Positions 45,211-56,268 of a stretch of 64,000 nucleotides of DNA are shown piece by piece. Position numbers and translations under genes: made by a program. Source of the stretch: Eunapius fragilis (lineage: Eukaryota; Porifera; Demospongiae; Spongillida; Spongillidae); the NCBI GenBank assembly GCA_963681505.1, contig OY811979.1, forward strand, positions 8,850,736-8,914,735. The letters run 5' to 3'. The notes under the pieces were generated by a model that ran no database searches, had not been told where the DNA came from, and saw nothing but the letters and a program-made list of their open reading frames with translations. Within the stretch, counting starts at the first letter, position 1, and every line of letters begins with the position of its first letter.

Positions 45211-45400
<190 letters not shown>

Positions 45401-45440
45401 TAAAACTGAACGATGTTTTCAATGCTTATTTATCGTGTAG

Positions 45441-46519
45441 CTGCAGCCGCAAGGGAACTGGCTGCGGTGTGAGGTACGTAACACATCACGTATTCTTCCC
45501 CGCTACAACGGAGATATAATTCTCAGTTCGTTATCGGACTATGCTACACTTATTGTTGAGGGTGTGCCGCCTGCAACTTTAGTCAGTTCAGCTGCTGAAA
45601 GTGTGACGCCAGACGAATCATCTGCAGCTGTTCCACCAACGCCGTCGAGAAGCTCTAATACGCTATCTGGCATAGGAAGCAGTCGGCGTCCTTTCCAAAG
45701 TCCTCTGTGGCCTGGATTTAGGACAGTTCTTCAGCCATCGACTTCTTCATCTAAGAAAAAAGGAGTATACAGTCTTACACTCCGCTAAAAGTAACCGTGG
45801 CGAGAATGAAAAGAATGCATGGATCGTTGATCAAATCTACATTTCATTCTGCCAATCATCCGTTTATTTTGGCAGCCGTTAAACAATGCATTGGTGAAGA
45901 TTACATCGTAGTGACGAGCGACGGATTTGAAATCAAAGAAGTAGTGGCACAGATGGTAAAATACAACAGCGAGTTTAACCTGCACGTATCATGTGTATTT
46001 ATCCTCCCACATGTACATGCATATCTAATACGATAGGGATAATGTTTTGGAAAGCAAGTGCGAGAAAAAATTTTCGCATACCCCAGGAAGATCTTAACCG
46101 CGGGCGGCAACTAAGATCCGCGGACTGAAGCGCTCAAGAGGCGATTCGTCATTGATAGCGAAGATCTCCTACTGGAGATAAAAAATGATATTGAACATGC
46201 AAAAGAGAAGACAGAAGATATCCTGAAACTATCCAAAGACCTCAAGGCGCCATTGGAAAGCTACCGGGATTCATTTAGGTGTACAATATGTCAAGTGGAA
46301 CCGATGAGACCGCCTGTCATATTAAGCAAGTGCTGCAAGTCTCTGCTTGGTTGCGAGGAGTGTGTTAACACGTATTATTCCGGGCCATGCCATGCAGATG
46401 CTTTGACTAAGTGCTGTCCTCGGTGTCGCTCAGAGCGGGGCTACACAGAGACGATGCGTCTTCTGGGACTTGATGATTTGCTGAAGGGATTGAAGCGCCT
46501 GGAGGGCAATGATGAATGA
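45441..46519 (+). pseudogene. RING-finger protein gene with frameshifts
   Basis: After an AG acceptor at 45440 an open frame reads LQPQGNWLRCEVRNTSRILP to a Ser/Thr/Pro-rich region and KKGVYSLTLR*, stopping at 45786. The next frame (KVTVARMKRMHGSLIK, ILAAVKQCIGEDYIVVTSDG) appears to continue the same protein after a shift at the stop. A third frame from about 46120 (FVIDSEDLLLEIKNDI) ends in a RING-like zinc finger at 46274-46445 (FRCTICQVEPMRPPVIL, SKCCKSLLGCEECV, CCPRCRSE) and a TGA at 46517-46519. Cysteine spacing fits a RING-HC, the E2-binding module of ubiquitin ligases. Similar orphan RING proteins are known to me from fish and cnidarian genomes, without known function. Two or more frame breaks argue for a pseudogene unless introns explain them. 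Confidence 0.55.
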
Positions 46520-46984
46520 TATACTATGTACATATGTATGTGTACACATGCTGATTGCATGCATTAATTAAAACATTGGCTGATTGCACCATAGTGAACC
46601 TTTATGCATGTACTGTAATCATAATAAAGAATCGATGTTGTATATATTGATGCAAGCAGATGTGGTAGGCATCTTTGATAATAATAAGACTATCAATATA
46701 GAAACTTCCCTTCATCAGAACTGCACTCCTACACTCTATGACTTATAACATATGAAGCTGGGGTCATTATAAAAATATGAACCAATTCATAGCACCATGT
46801 GTACATACATCTACATCACATGGTGTCTGCATGCATGCAGGATCAAATTGCAGTTCCACCTATATGTATACAGTACAGCTGCTAAGTCATATCAAAACTA
46901 GGCCACTGAAGTTGCTTATCACATGCAAACATAAAGACAAACATACACCAGTTGACACATGCATGAAATGAAGTTATTACCCGT

Positions 46985-47190
46985 TCACATGGTTTACATG
47001 CATGTACAGCAAACTTGGCATCATCCTTATCCAATGCAAAACTAAAGTGATCATACCTAACAAATCATCTAAAAATAGGTCTATATTGCTGTATTAAGAA
47101 CTTTTTTTTTTCATTTCATAAATGCAAGTAAAGCAACAATAAATGCAATTCCAGCAATGACTTAGAGTGTGGTGATAAAATTTATGTTCA
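46985..47190. repeat. Direct repeat, first copy
   Basis: Shares tttacatgcatgtacagcaa and about 200 bases of context with 47750-47935. The pair brackets the purine tract. Confidence 0.8.
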
Positions 47191-47261
47191 GACCAGTAGG
47201 TAGGCCATGAGTACCTTCGTTCTATGGGAAGCAAGAGTTGTCGTGATGTGGTAATATAGAT

Positions 47262-47715
47262 GTGAAGAGGGCGTGGGGTGGAGAGGAAGGAGGGGGAAGG
47301 CAGGGAAAGGAAAGGGGTAAGGTGAGGGGAAGAATGGGAGGAAGGGGAGAAGGGGAGGGCTCCTCCCTTCCCCTCCCCTCCTCCCTTCCCCCCCTCAACC
47401 CTTCCATCCCTCATCCCTTCCCCTCCCTCCCTCCTCCCTCCCCTCCCCTCCCTCTTCCCGTCCTCCCTCCCATGGGAGGGGAAGGGAGGAGGAGAGGGGA
47501 AGGGAGGAGGGGAGGGGAAGGGAGGAGGGAGGGGAAGGGAGAGGGGGGGGGAAGGGAGTAGGGAAGGGGAAGGAAGGGAGGAGGGGAGGGGAGGGGAAGG
47601 AAGGGAGGAAGGAGGGAGGGTGGGAGGGAAGGGAGGAGGGAGGGAGGGAGAGAGGGAGGGATGGAGGGAGGGAGGGAGGGAGGGAGGGAGGGAGGGAGGG
47701 AGGGAGGAAAAGAGG
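47262..47715. repeat. 450-bp purine/pyrimidine mirror tract
   Basis: Almost pure G/A with one block of pure C/T (47360-47470), ending in (GGGA)n at 47640-47705. The strand switch makes both inverted and mirror symmetry, favourable to hairpin or triplex DNA. Confidence 0.9.
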
Positions 47716-47749
47716 GAAGGAAATGAATTTTACTACCAGTTCACAGAAT

Positions 47750-47935
47750 CAGTGGTTTACATGCATGTACAGCAAACTTGGCATTATCCTTATCCAATGC
47801 AAAACTAAAGTGATCATACCAAACAAATCAGTCTATATTGCTGTATTAAGAACTCATTTCATACATGCAAGTAAAGGAATAATAAATGCAATTCTTGACT
47901 TATCATTTCCACTACAGTGTGGTGATAAAAAATAT
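47750..47935. repeat. Direct repeat, second copy
   Basis: Partner of 46985-47190, with small deletions. Confidence 0.8.
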
Positions 47936-48460
47936 TAGAGTGTCTCGAGTGAGGGGAGGAGAGGGAGGGGAGAAGGAGGCTAAGGAAAGATGGTAAGGGA
48001 AGAAAAGGCGGGAGGGGAAGGAAGGGAGGGAGCAGGGGTAAATGTGAAGAGGGATAGTGATCATTGACTAAATGCACTACTACATGTACATGCATATCAT
48101 GCATGCGCACTTACGGTACATCTTCTCCCACCAATAGGCTAAGAGTAAAGTAGGCGTATACGTGAAGAGGGCGTGGTGAATGCATTCGTGGCACGTTCTG
48201 GTTCTGAGACATCCATTACTCCATCCTCCCTTCAATTATGATTTCATCTCACTTTTGCATGATTTTGGCCAAAAATTGAACATTTGAAAATTACAATATT
48301 ATTGTACGCTAGCGCACAGTCCAATATTTAGAATACGCAGGTACGCATAAAATTTATGACGGAATGAAAATGAATAATTAGACTACGACGCAAAATAATC
48401 GTGTTCTAAGTATTTGATAATTGAGAATTTGAAATGGCCGAAATATACACGGACCTATAC

Positions 48461-50340
48461 TATACGGCGTTGAATCAATGATTGATTTCCAGTTGATTTT
48501 TTACTTGCATATCTGGTATAAACAAGATATGCCGATATTTTGTAAGAGTCAAATCAATTTGCTGTCAAGAATTTATTCCGTCACTCGCGTCTAGCGGGAC
48601 AGCCAAGTGGTAATCGAGCGATATCAAAAAGGAGAACAGTTCTGCGCGTTGTTTCCATGTCATAAGACGGTGTACTATTAGAGAACAAATTTACTCGTCC
48701 CCATCGTCCGTACCAGTCTCACCTAAAATTTCTCCTCCGTCGTCGTCGTCATCTTCGTCCTTCGGGATTGCTCACACGAAGAAAGGCTACGACAGAAGTT
48801 ACACTTTTTGTCTTGGGAGTGTTGTTAAAAAAGTTGCAAGTCCTGATCCAACCTTCTATACGATGCTATGCATACTTTCGCTCTCTTCCAGCATTTGCCT
48901 TAAGTAAAACAGCTAGCCGGAAAAAAAATGCACATTATCACTGGACCTTTTTAAGTTAACAAACTGTCCAATGTTCTTACCTCAATAGGAGACATAGCTC
49001 CCCTGCAATGTTTGATCCTTTACTGAAGCACGCTCGGGCCGAAGCTTCAATCCTCGACCCCAGACCAGATTATTACATGTAATGGCTGATACTAATTTTT
49101 TGGTGAGACACTGCCTTTCTCAGCTACAAACAGTATGAGGGCTACAACTCCTACAAGTCAACCGACTGAACGCAACCTGCATATCGCAGCTGGTTTCAGA
49201 TCTGGCAGCAGCATTTCAGTCGTGGCCGAACCAGTGACTCCTATCAATCTGCTGCGTTTTCAGAATCAGGCAATACACACAATCCATCCTTGGTCGACTC
49301 GCAAACGACTTAGTAATTTTGTCTGTGAATGGGATATCTGAACTTTCGAATCTGCGCATGGGTACCAGAACTTTCGGGTCTGTATACACGCTTGTACAGG
49401 CCATCACAATTAAAGCAACGTTATTGTGGTGGTTCACTCTCAAGTCTCATAGTACAGATCGAAAACATGTAGTTACTAATGACTCCATGAAGTATTTGTA
49501 TTGCGAGGGATAACAATGGATCTTGAATTAAAGAAGACGACGTAGAGCTCACACAGGATACAATTTAGTGCATGTCACTAGATAATTTGAGCTGTCACTC
49601 GATAAAAGACTAGTGACACTTCTAACGAGTGGACTACACTTGTAAATTTGTACACCTATTAACAAGTAGTGAGACTAACTACATACTCAAACCGTAAATA
49701 AATTTAATGACAAATGATACGCCCCGTAGGTTTACGCCCTTAGTGTACCGAAAATAAAATTATATATTGAAGGCTACAAAAGCCACGCTCAATATACCGT
49801 GTTACAATCCTATAAAAATGACATGATTTATATTAACACACATATCAAGACCGTCACTTGATATTGTACACTCAATTCAAGACACTTAAACGAAGTGAGG
49901 TAAAAATAAGATGCCACGAAGACTTCTTGTAGGACTAATACTTGTTTCATGAACATACGGCATTTTTAACAAATTAAGTTTCGAAACCGCAACCCACACG
50001 GAAGGTTGGTAATCCAATCGGTATACATACGGATATGGAAATGTAGTGGAATCACTTCCCTCTACCCTCCCCCCATCTTACTTTTTACATGCATTGTAGG
50101 TGTCTGGATTTACTCACAGCTCATTGGATCCAAGAAAAGTATATTCAGCAGAAAACATCCTTGCCGTGCCTCTTCCCCCGCCCCCTCCCCCCCTCCCCCA
50201 TTTAACCTCATTGGCCACCAAATGACCATTGAGTATTAATTTTATTGACAATTCATTAAATAGTAAATGGAACAGATCACCCTTGTGTAATATTGTGTTT
50301 TTTGCCGCTAGACTAACTTTAGAATCCATTCTGTTGTGTG
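48461..50340. other. No firm gene
   Basis: Short protein-like stretches (48776-48905, KKGYDRSYTFCLGSVVKKV; 49155-49310, RSWFQIWQQHFSRG) could be exon remnants, but I find no recognised domain or consistent splice chain. Confidence 0.4.
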
Positions 50341-50449
50341 CCGCAGGCCAAATACATGCAAAGTGTAAAGAACTAATCCAAGAAGCTAGTGGCAGGTGTG
50401 GGGTCATCAAAGAAACCAGTGCTTCAAGCTGCATGACGACATTGAGAGG
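50340..50449 (+). other. Possible macro-domain exon remnant
   Basis: A short frame reads CAAGQIHAKCKELIQEASG, then RCGVIKETSASSC, to a TGA. It recalls the AAG...EC...G pattern in the core of ADP-ribose-binding macro domains. The match is weak and no flanking exons were found. Confidence 0.25.
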
Positions 50450-52725
50450 ATGAGGATTGCAACAATGAACTCATACCATCGTGGTCCAATTAAAGCTCAA
50501 TGGAAAAAATATATTAATTCAATTCCATTCACTTCCAAATACATACATGTACACACACACACACTCACATCTCTTATAGCCCATCAGTGCGATGGAGAGA
50601 CACCACACCATACAAAGACAGCTAAGAGGAATATAGCAAACAGTATGCATGCTCTCAAGGGTGGTCCTCCTTTTCCCCACCAACCAAGATCTTGATTCTG
50701 TATCAGCCACTTGAATAGCATTAGATGATTGTTATCCTGGTTTTCCGGATGATAGTGGGTGTGGGAGGTGTGATGGCGGCAGTGAGGAGTTGGTAGGGAG
50801 GTGTGATGATAGATGAATACACATGGACAAAACGTCCTAACCTCACGATGAAACACCATATATAGGGGGAGAGGGATCTGATGTTGGCCAACCACCAAGA
50901 GATGTAAATGTGTGTGTGATGGTAGTGTGTGTGGGAAGTGTGTTACTTTTCACATGAATTTGATGCCTCAGATGACATCATCCATGAAACATGTTAATGC
51001 GGCCTGAATGGTATGTTATTGTCCACCTAATGAGGGTACTTTTTAAAAATTCAAGATTGTAGGCTCATGAAGGATATCACCCAAGGAATTACTATGCTTT
51101 CTATTCATGAACCAGATGCACGCACCCTGGATTTTAAAAATCACACACAGAGCACAACATACAATCCTGGAGGGTGTCGCCATTTTGTGAAAATTGATAA
51201 AATTGTGTTCGCAATCAATACAACAGCAGCGGCTGGCCACATGTAAGGGAGTAAAGTAAAACGTATGAGACAATGATGGACAATAGAAATATAAGCTCAC
51301 CTTGATTATAGATGTAAGTATGTTGAGCCTGTTCAAAAGTGACATCATAATTCAAATTATACTAATAATAATACTTATTACAATGTAACACACACATTAC
51401 ACACACCCACATGTAAACACACACAGTACTACAGGTAGAACTTACAAAACTAACTACGTCGTCTATATTGTTCACTGAGACTATTCAGATGGTATGGCAA
51501 ACGAATAAATACAGGTAAACTTATTGATGCAGCAAATAAACACAACTATCCTTGACTCTACAATAGCTTACATGCATTCTTCTCCACATTGACAATGCTA
51601 TATGACAAATAAACATAGACTATAACACCATGGCAACCCATGCTCCACATTATTAACATTTACCTTTAGGGAAAAATGCCCTCCGCATGGGCAAATCCAT
51701 TGTTTGATGGTAACCATCTGGCAAACACAAATATTTTAAAACTAATTAACAATAATTGGACTTACAGTGTGTCTTTCATGATCTTGAAATATTCCTGTTA
51801 CCACAGAAGACGATGAAATTTATTTTTAAAATCCTTTAAATCAGTTATACAGCTTATAGGCAAGTAAATTGAAACACATGACAATGTATAGATACATAAT
51901 AACTATCATGCAACTTGAATTTCATGTACACTTGAATATATACTTTACAGTGCTTGTTAGCTCAAAAATAACTTACGTGAGTAGTCCAATGCAAAACTAT
52001 ATACAGAGAAAAAAAAAAAGTCATATAGATCTTAAGGGCCGGGTCTTTCTAGTGTACACAATGTAAACTACACTATCCTTTAGAGCAAAAGTTATCTAAG
52101 CATGATGAAGCATGTATCCTTACTCATATATATACATGCATCTTCCATTGTATCCTTGAGAGTGCTGAAAAATAACAGTACCACAACACATAAAATACAA
52201 GTTGACATATACGTACCACAACTTTAAACTCCCCCCCACAGGGACACTCCCACCGAGCAACTAAAATGCGGCGCTGAATGATACAATGTTAAAATATAGA
52301 TTATAAAATTAAATTATTGCTTACATAGCGAGTTGCCACATCATAAGAGGGTGGGTGGCCTATAGGGAGGGAAAGGAGTTTAAGGATTGTGACCGCTGTG
52401 CTATAAACAAAATGAATTAAAGATGAAATCATTGCATTAGCAGAAATACTCAAAAGATAATCTTGCCACTGCCATACTGTCTAGATGCTTTATACTGAGG
52501 TAGTTACATATACATGTATATTCATGAATGGTACTCCTAATCTTACTCCCCTCCTATGTTATTGTGTATCAAATAATAAATACACAACTCACACATTCAA
52601 ACCTACAGGACCTATATTACATAGCTATAGGATAAAGTTATAAAATAGGATTTGTACAATTTACGTGGATGTATCTGATATCCTATATACCCCCATGCGC
52701 ATGTCTGCATGTATCCTGCAGTTAA
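50450..52725. other. No gene seen
   Basis: AT-rich with scattered short frames, none with a domain signature or convincing splice sites. Confidence 0.5.
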
Positions 52726-52759
52726 GGGCCGTTCATAAAATACGTCACGCTAAAGGGAT

Positions 52760-52792
<33 letters not shown>

Positions 52793-52880
52793 CAGCCAGT
52801 GTGACGATGTATACATTAAACCATACATGTATGGAGTCAAATTCCGCCATTTTAGCGTGACGTCTTTTGCGGACGGCCCC
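52726..52880. mobile_element. MITE with GGGCCGTTCATAAAATACGT ends
   Basis: 155 bp whose ends (GGGCCGTTCATAAAATACGT and the complement of GACGTCTTTTGCGGACGGCC) form a 28-bp imperfect inverted repeat, flanked by TTA on both sides, suggesting a TA target as in Tc1/mariner relatives. It contains a run of about 34 G (52760-52792). Confidence 0.75.
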
Positions 52881-53490
52881 ATTATGTATACTGCTTTCGA
52901 CGCCTATCTGTACCGTTACCTACTTTCTGTACCAAAATTAGGCATACTTCCTCTATGTCAAGCTATTATTCCCAAAACATTTTAACCTACCGTGTGCGTT
53001 CGATGCCATAGTTGTAGCCAGAGTTAATTAATAGTTAATGAATTAATCAGCCGGCATAGGCGGCGGAGACTGGGGGGCAAGGGGGTTTAACTTTTTGCCC
53101 CTCCACTTTTGCCATGGGGGGGGGGGGGGGTCGGAAGTATAATTCAGCCTCCCCCCACCCCTCCAGATTTTTGGTAGTACAGCTTTTTTATTACATTAAC
53201 CAAGGAACGCCTGTTTTGAAAATTCTGAAACAGCTCTGCCTTATCTAGATAAGTTCATGCTACATAGAAATGGCCGTTATGGTTTATCTTGTGTCACGAG
53301 ATAAAAGCATCCAAACGTGCGCATCCATCAATTTGCGGGCATTACCGCGATAATGGGAAAGCCGGAACTTCACCGTCGATGAGGCTGTTGTAGGGAAGAT
53401 TAAAAGGAATCTCGGTTTTAAACATAATCCATAGCGCATGACAGTGCGAGTTTAACAAATTGAATCCGCAATGGTGTACTAATATATATT
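52881..53490. other. No gene seen
   Basis: It includes a G run (53115-53131) with MITE-like flanks and could contain the 5' leader and promoter of the gene starting at 53493. Confidence 0.4.
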
Positions 53491-53492
53491 TA

Positions 53493-55890
53493 ATGGTGTT
53501 CCTTGATGACACGATGGGCTTGAAATTCCAAACCAGATGTCGAGGATGTGATACAAAGGTGCGTATTACACATGAACACTATACAACGAACAAGGTAAGT
53601 GTACTCACAAGCTTGATACATCATGGGTGCATGACACTCATGGTACATATACCTCCCTCACCCCCCTCTCCCTCTCCTCACTGGTACACCACCCCCTCTC
53701 TCTCCTCACTGGTACACCACCCCCTCCCTCTCCTCACTGGTACACCACCCCCTCCCTCTCCTCACTGGTACACCACCCCCTCTCTCTCCTCACTGGTACA
53801 CCATCCCCTCCCTCCCCTCACTGGTACACCACCCCCTCCCTCTCCTCACTGGTACACCACCCCCTCCCTCTCCTCACTGGTACACCAGCCCCTCCCTCCC
53901 CTCACTGGTACACCATCCCTCCCTCCCCTCACTGGTACACCACCCTTTGTCCCCCCCACCTACACCTCGATATAATTAAAAAAAGTGAAAGGTGTATGAG
54001 TAAGCATGTGTTTTTTCAGGTGTGACTGTCTTGAAAATGTCTTCCCACATTGTTCACACTGATATGGTTTCTCTCCTGTATGGGTGAACATGTGTTTTTT
54101 TAAGGTAGACTTTTGTGAAAACGTCTTTCCACATTGTTCACACTGATATGGTTTCTCCCCTGTATGAGTGAGCATGTGTATTTTCAGGTTTGACTGTCTT
54201 GAAAATGTCCTTCCACATTGTTCACACTGATATGGTTTCTCCCCTGTATGAGTGAGCATGTGTATTTTCAGGTTTGACTGTCTTGAAAATGTCCTTCCAC
54301 ATTGTTCACACTGATATGGTTTCTCTCCTGTATGGGTGAACATGTGTTTTTTTAAGGTAGACTTTTGTGAAAATGTCTTCCCACATTTTTCACACAGATG
54401 TGGTTTCTCTCACTGGTACACCACCCCCTCCCTCTCCTCACAGGTACACCACCCCCTCCCTCTCCTCACTGGTATACCAGCCCCTCCCTCTCCTCACTGG
54501 TACACCACCCCCTCCCTCTCCTCATTAGGACACCATCCCCTCCCTCCCCTCACATTTCATATCCTTTCATCCTCTTGAAAAGATAAATATTAGTACAGGA
54601 GAGCGTTTTTGCAACCACTGTAAAAATTTCGTTGCAATGCAAAATGAAGCATTGATGTGGCTTCAATCAGACTATCAGGTATTACACTTTTGCATGTCCA
54701 TTGTTCTCGTTACCCTTTCATTGCCCCCAGCTTTTCTAGAGGGGGGGGGGGGGGCATACGTAGAAATACTGGGACAGGGTTGAATAACTTCACAGGCATA
54801 TACTAGGAGGGGGGTTAGGGGTAGGGCACTATTGAGTCTCAAAAGGGGGGGGGGCATGCTATTTATTACCTCTGCTCTACGTTTCCCCAATAGGGTACAA
54901 TAGCTGAAGCAATGAAGTCTGAAGGTGAGCTTGGTGCTGTGGTTTTTGAACCCTAAATGTTTGTACTTCATTTTGAAGATTGGTCATGTTCATTGTTACG
55001 TATTCGTTGACATGTTCATTTGATTAACGTACCCATAAGTGATGCATGATTTAATAGAAATGGCATGCATTAATATTATTTTCTATAACCTATTGCAGAT
55101 GACATGCTGATGCAACTACCTAGTGAAAATTTTTCACACATCAAAAAGCTGCCATTTAATCTGGATTTAACTGATATTGAGAAGGTGCAACAACCTCCAT
55201 CTGAGGCTTTCTCACTGCGGACATGGATGAACATTTACAGCGAGAAGCTGCATCAGATGTTGAAGAGAAGCGTTAATCCATCGTTGAAGTCACAAATATC
55301 AGGTATGTTGTGCATCTAAATGATTGTGGTGGTAACCTGTAAAGTAATTATTAATTGTTTTGTTAAAAATTTGTCCGTCTGTATCTTTGTATCGCAAACA
55401 TCGCATATCTTTTTTCCTAATCATGTATGGCTACCATTTTATTTCCCAAAAAGTAGAACAAGTTTGCAGAAGCATTCACATAGAGATGCACACAATTAAA
55501 CATAAGCTTTTTTTTTTCATTGCACTAGACCAATGTGACACTTTATATTAAATGTGATTTTTACTAGGGATTACATATGGAAGCCGCAAAAAAGAAGAGT
55601 TCAGCTTATTGATACCAAACTCATATGACAGCATTGTGATAACTCAACAAATTTCAGACTGCACAAAAGATAAAGATGCCAATTTTACTGACTTAGACAA
55701 CATGCTAAAATCCTGGTCAAAAGAAAGGAACATCACATTGAATAGCTTTGTGATAGCTACTGGTTTGAACTGCAATATTCTGCTGATATTGGTGAATGGT
55801 ACTCTACTTGACATTGAGGAATTGAAAACTACTTTGTTACAGATGACAAGGAATGAAATAAAGATTAATACTGCTATCTCATTTTGCTGA
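53493..55890 (+). CDS. Unrecognised 251-aa protein, five exons
   Basis: Exons 53493-53594, 54583-54678, 54894-54924, 55099-55302 and 55568-55890 join in frame at GT-AG sites and run from an ATG to a TGA, so the model looks complete. I do not recognise the family. The N-terminus has two CX2C pairs split over exons 1 and 2 (TRCRGCDTKV, FCNHCKNF) that could bind one zinc ion. The middle (NLDLTDIEKVQQPPSEAFSL, TWMNIYSEKLHQMLKRSV) is predicted helical from composition. The last exon (IPNSYDSIVITQQISDC, NSFVIATGLNCNILLILVNG, NEIKINTAISF) looks like an alpha/beta domain. No signal peptide or membrane helix is evident. Intron 1 holds a minisatellite and an antisense zinc-finger array. Confidence 0.68.
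53652..53952. repeat. 29-bp minisatellite, left block
   Basis: About ten copies of ctcactggtacaccacccc plus ctccctctc. The same unit resumes at 54410 beyond the zinc-finger array. Peptides read from it are artefacts. Confidence 0.95.
53960..54405 (-). CDS. C2H2 zinc-finger array, five fingers
   Basis: Minus-strand open frame with five tandem C2H2 fingers joined by TGEKPYQ linkers. The 84-bp units are nearly identical, and fingers 2 and 3 are the same peptide (CEQCGRTFSRQSNLKIHMLT). Contact residues vary: QKSTLKK in fingers 1 and 4, RQSNLKI in 2 and 3, RQSHLKK in 5. It ends HTPFTFFNYIEV*. An in-frame TGA stands immediately before finger 1 (about 54398-54400), exactly where the minisatellite begins. 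There is no upstream exon or regulatory domain, and a true start is doubtful (ATG at 54343 lies inside finger 1). It is probably a transplanted fragment of a KZNF-like or polydactyl gene. It lies antisense in intron 1 of the 251-aa gene. Confidence 0.7.
54410..54552. repeat. 29-bp minisatellite, right block
   Basis: Five more copies of the unit of 53652-53952, in the same orientation and same sequence. Confidence 0.93.
54740..54858. repeat. Paired G runs in intron 2
   Basis: Two G runs (12-13 G at 54741, 10-12 G at 54844) with similar flanks between exons 2 and 3 of the 251-aa gene. Confidence 0.6.
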
Positions 55891-56268
55891 ACTTTTATTA
55901 TCTTACTCATTTACACATGTATCACACAATTGAAGGAAAAAATTTGATACACGAATAGCATTGCTCTGGGAACAAAATGGCTGGGAACAAAATGTATTGC
56001 CTTATATGTACGTCTTGTACCTCAAATACAGCATTTTAAAATTCCTATTAGACAATTGCACAATATGGTATGCAATATGCATTGTTCCAAATATGCAGCC
56101 ATGATTGTATTTATAAATTATTAGGTACTAACTACACAGACCGTCCAATATCAATCATGCAAAATGTCCTTTCAATATGAATGTGTGGGTTATTTCAGGC
56201 ATACACCCTGCCGCATTGCTCTGGGGGTTGGGGATAGAATGAAGAAGTCATTATTGAGCAAAAAATCC
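55891..56268. other. Gap between convergent genes
   Basis: The 3' ends of the 251-aa gene (+) and the Roco gene (-) face each other here. Nothing else is seen. Confidence 0.5.

Noticed and set aside
47222-47561. Gly/Glu/Arg-rich and Pro/Ser-rich frames
   Set aside because: They are products of the purine/pyrimidine tract.
53627-54025. Proline/leucine-rich plus-strand frames
   Set aside because: They are the 29-bp minisatellite read in two frames.
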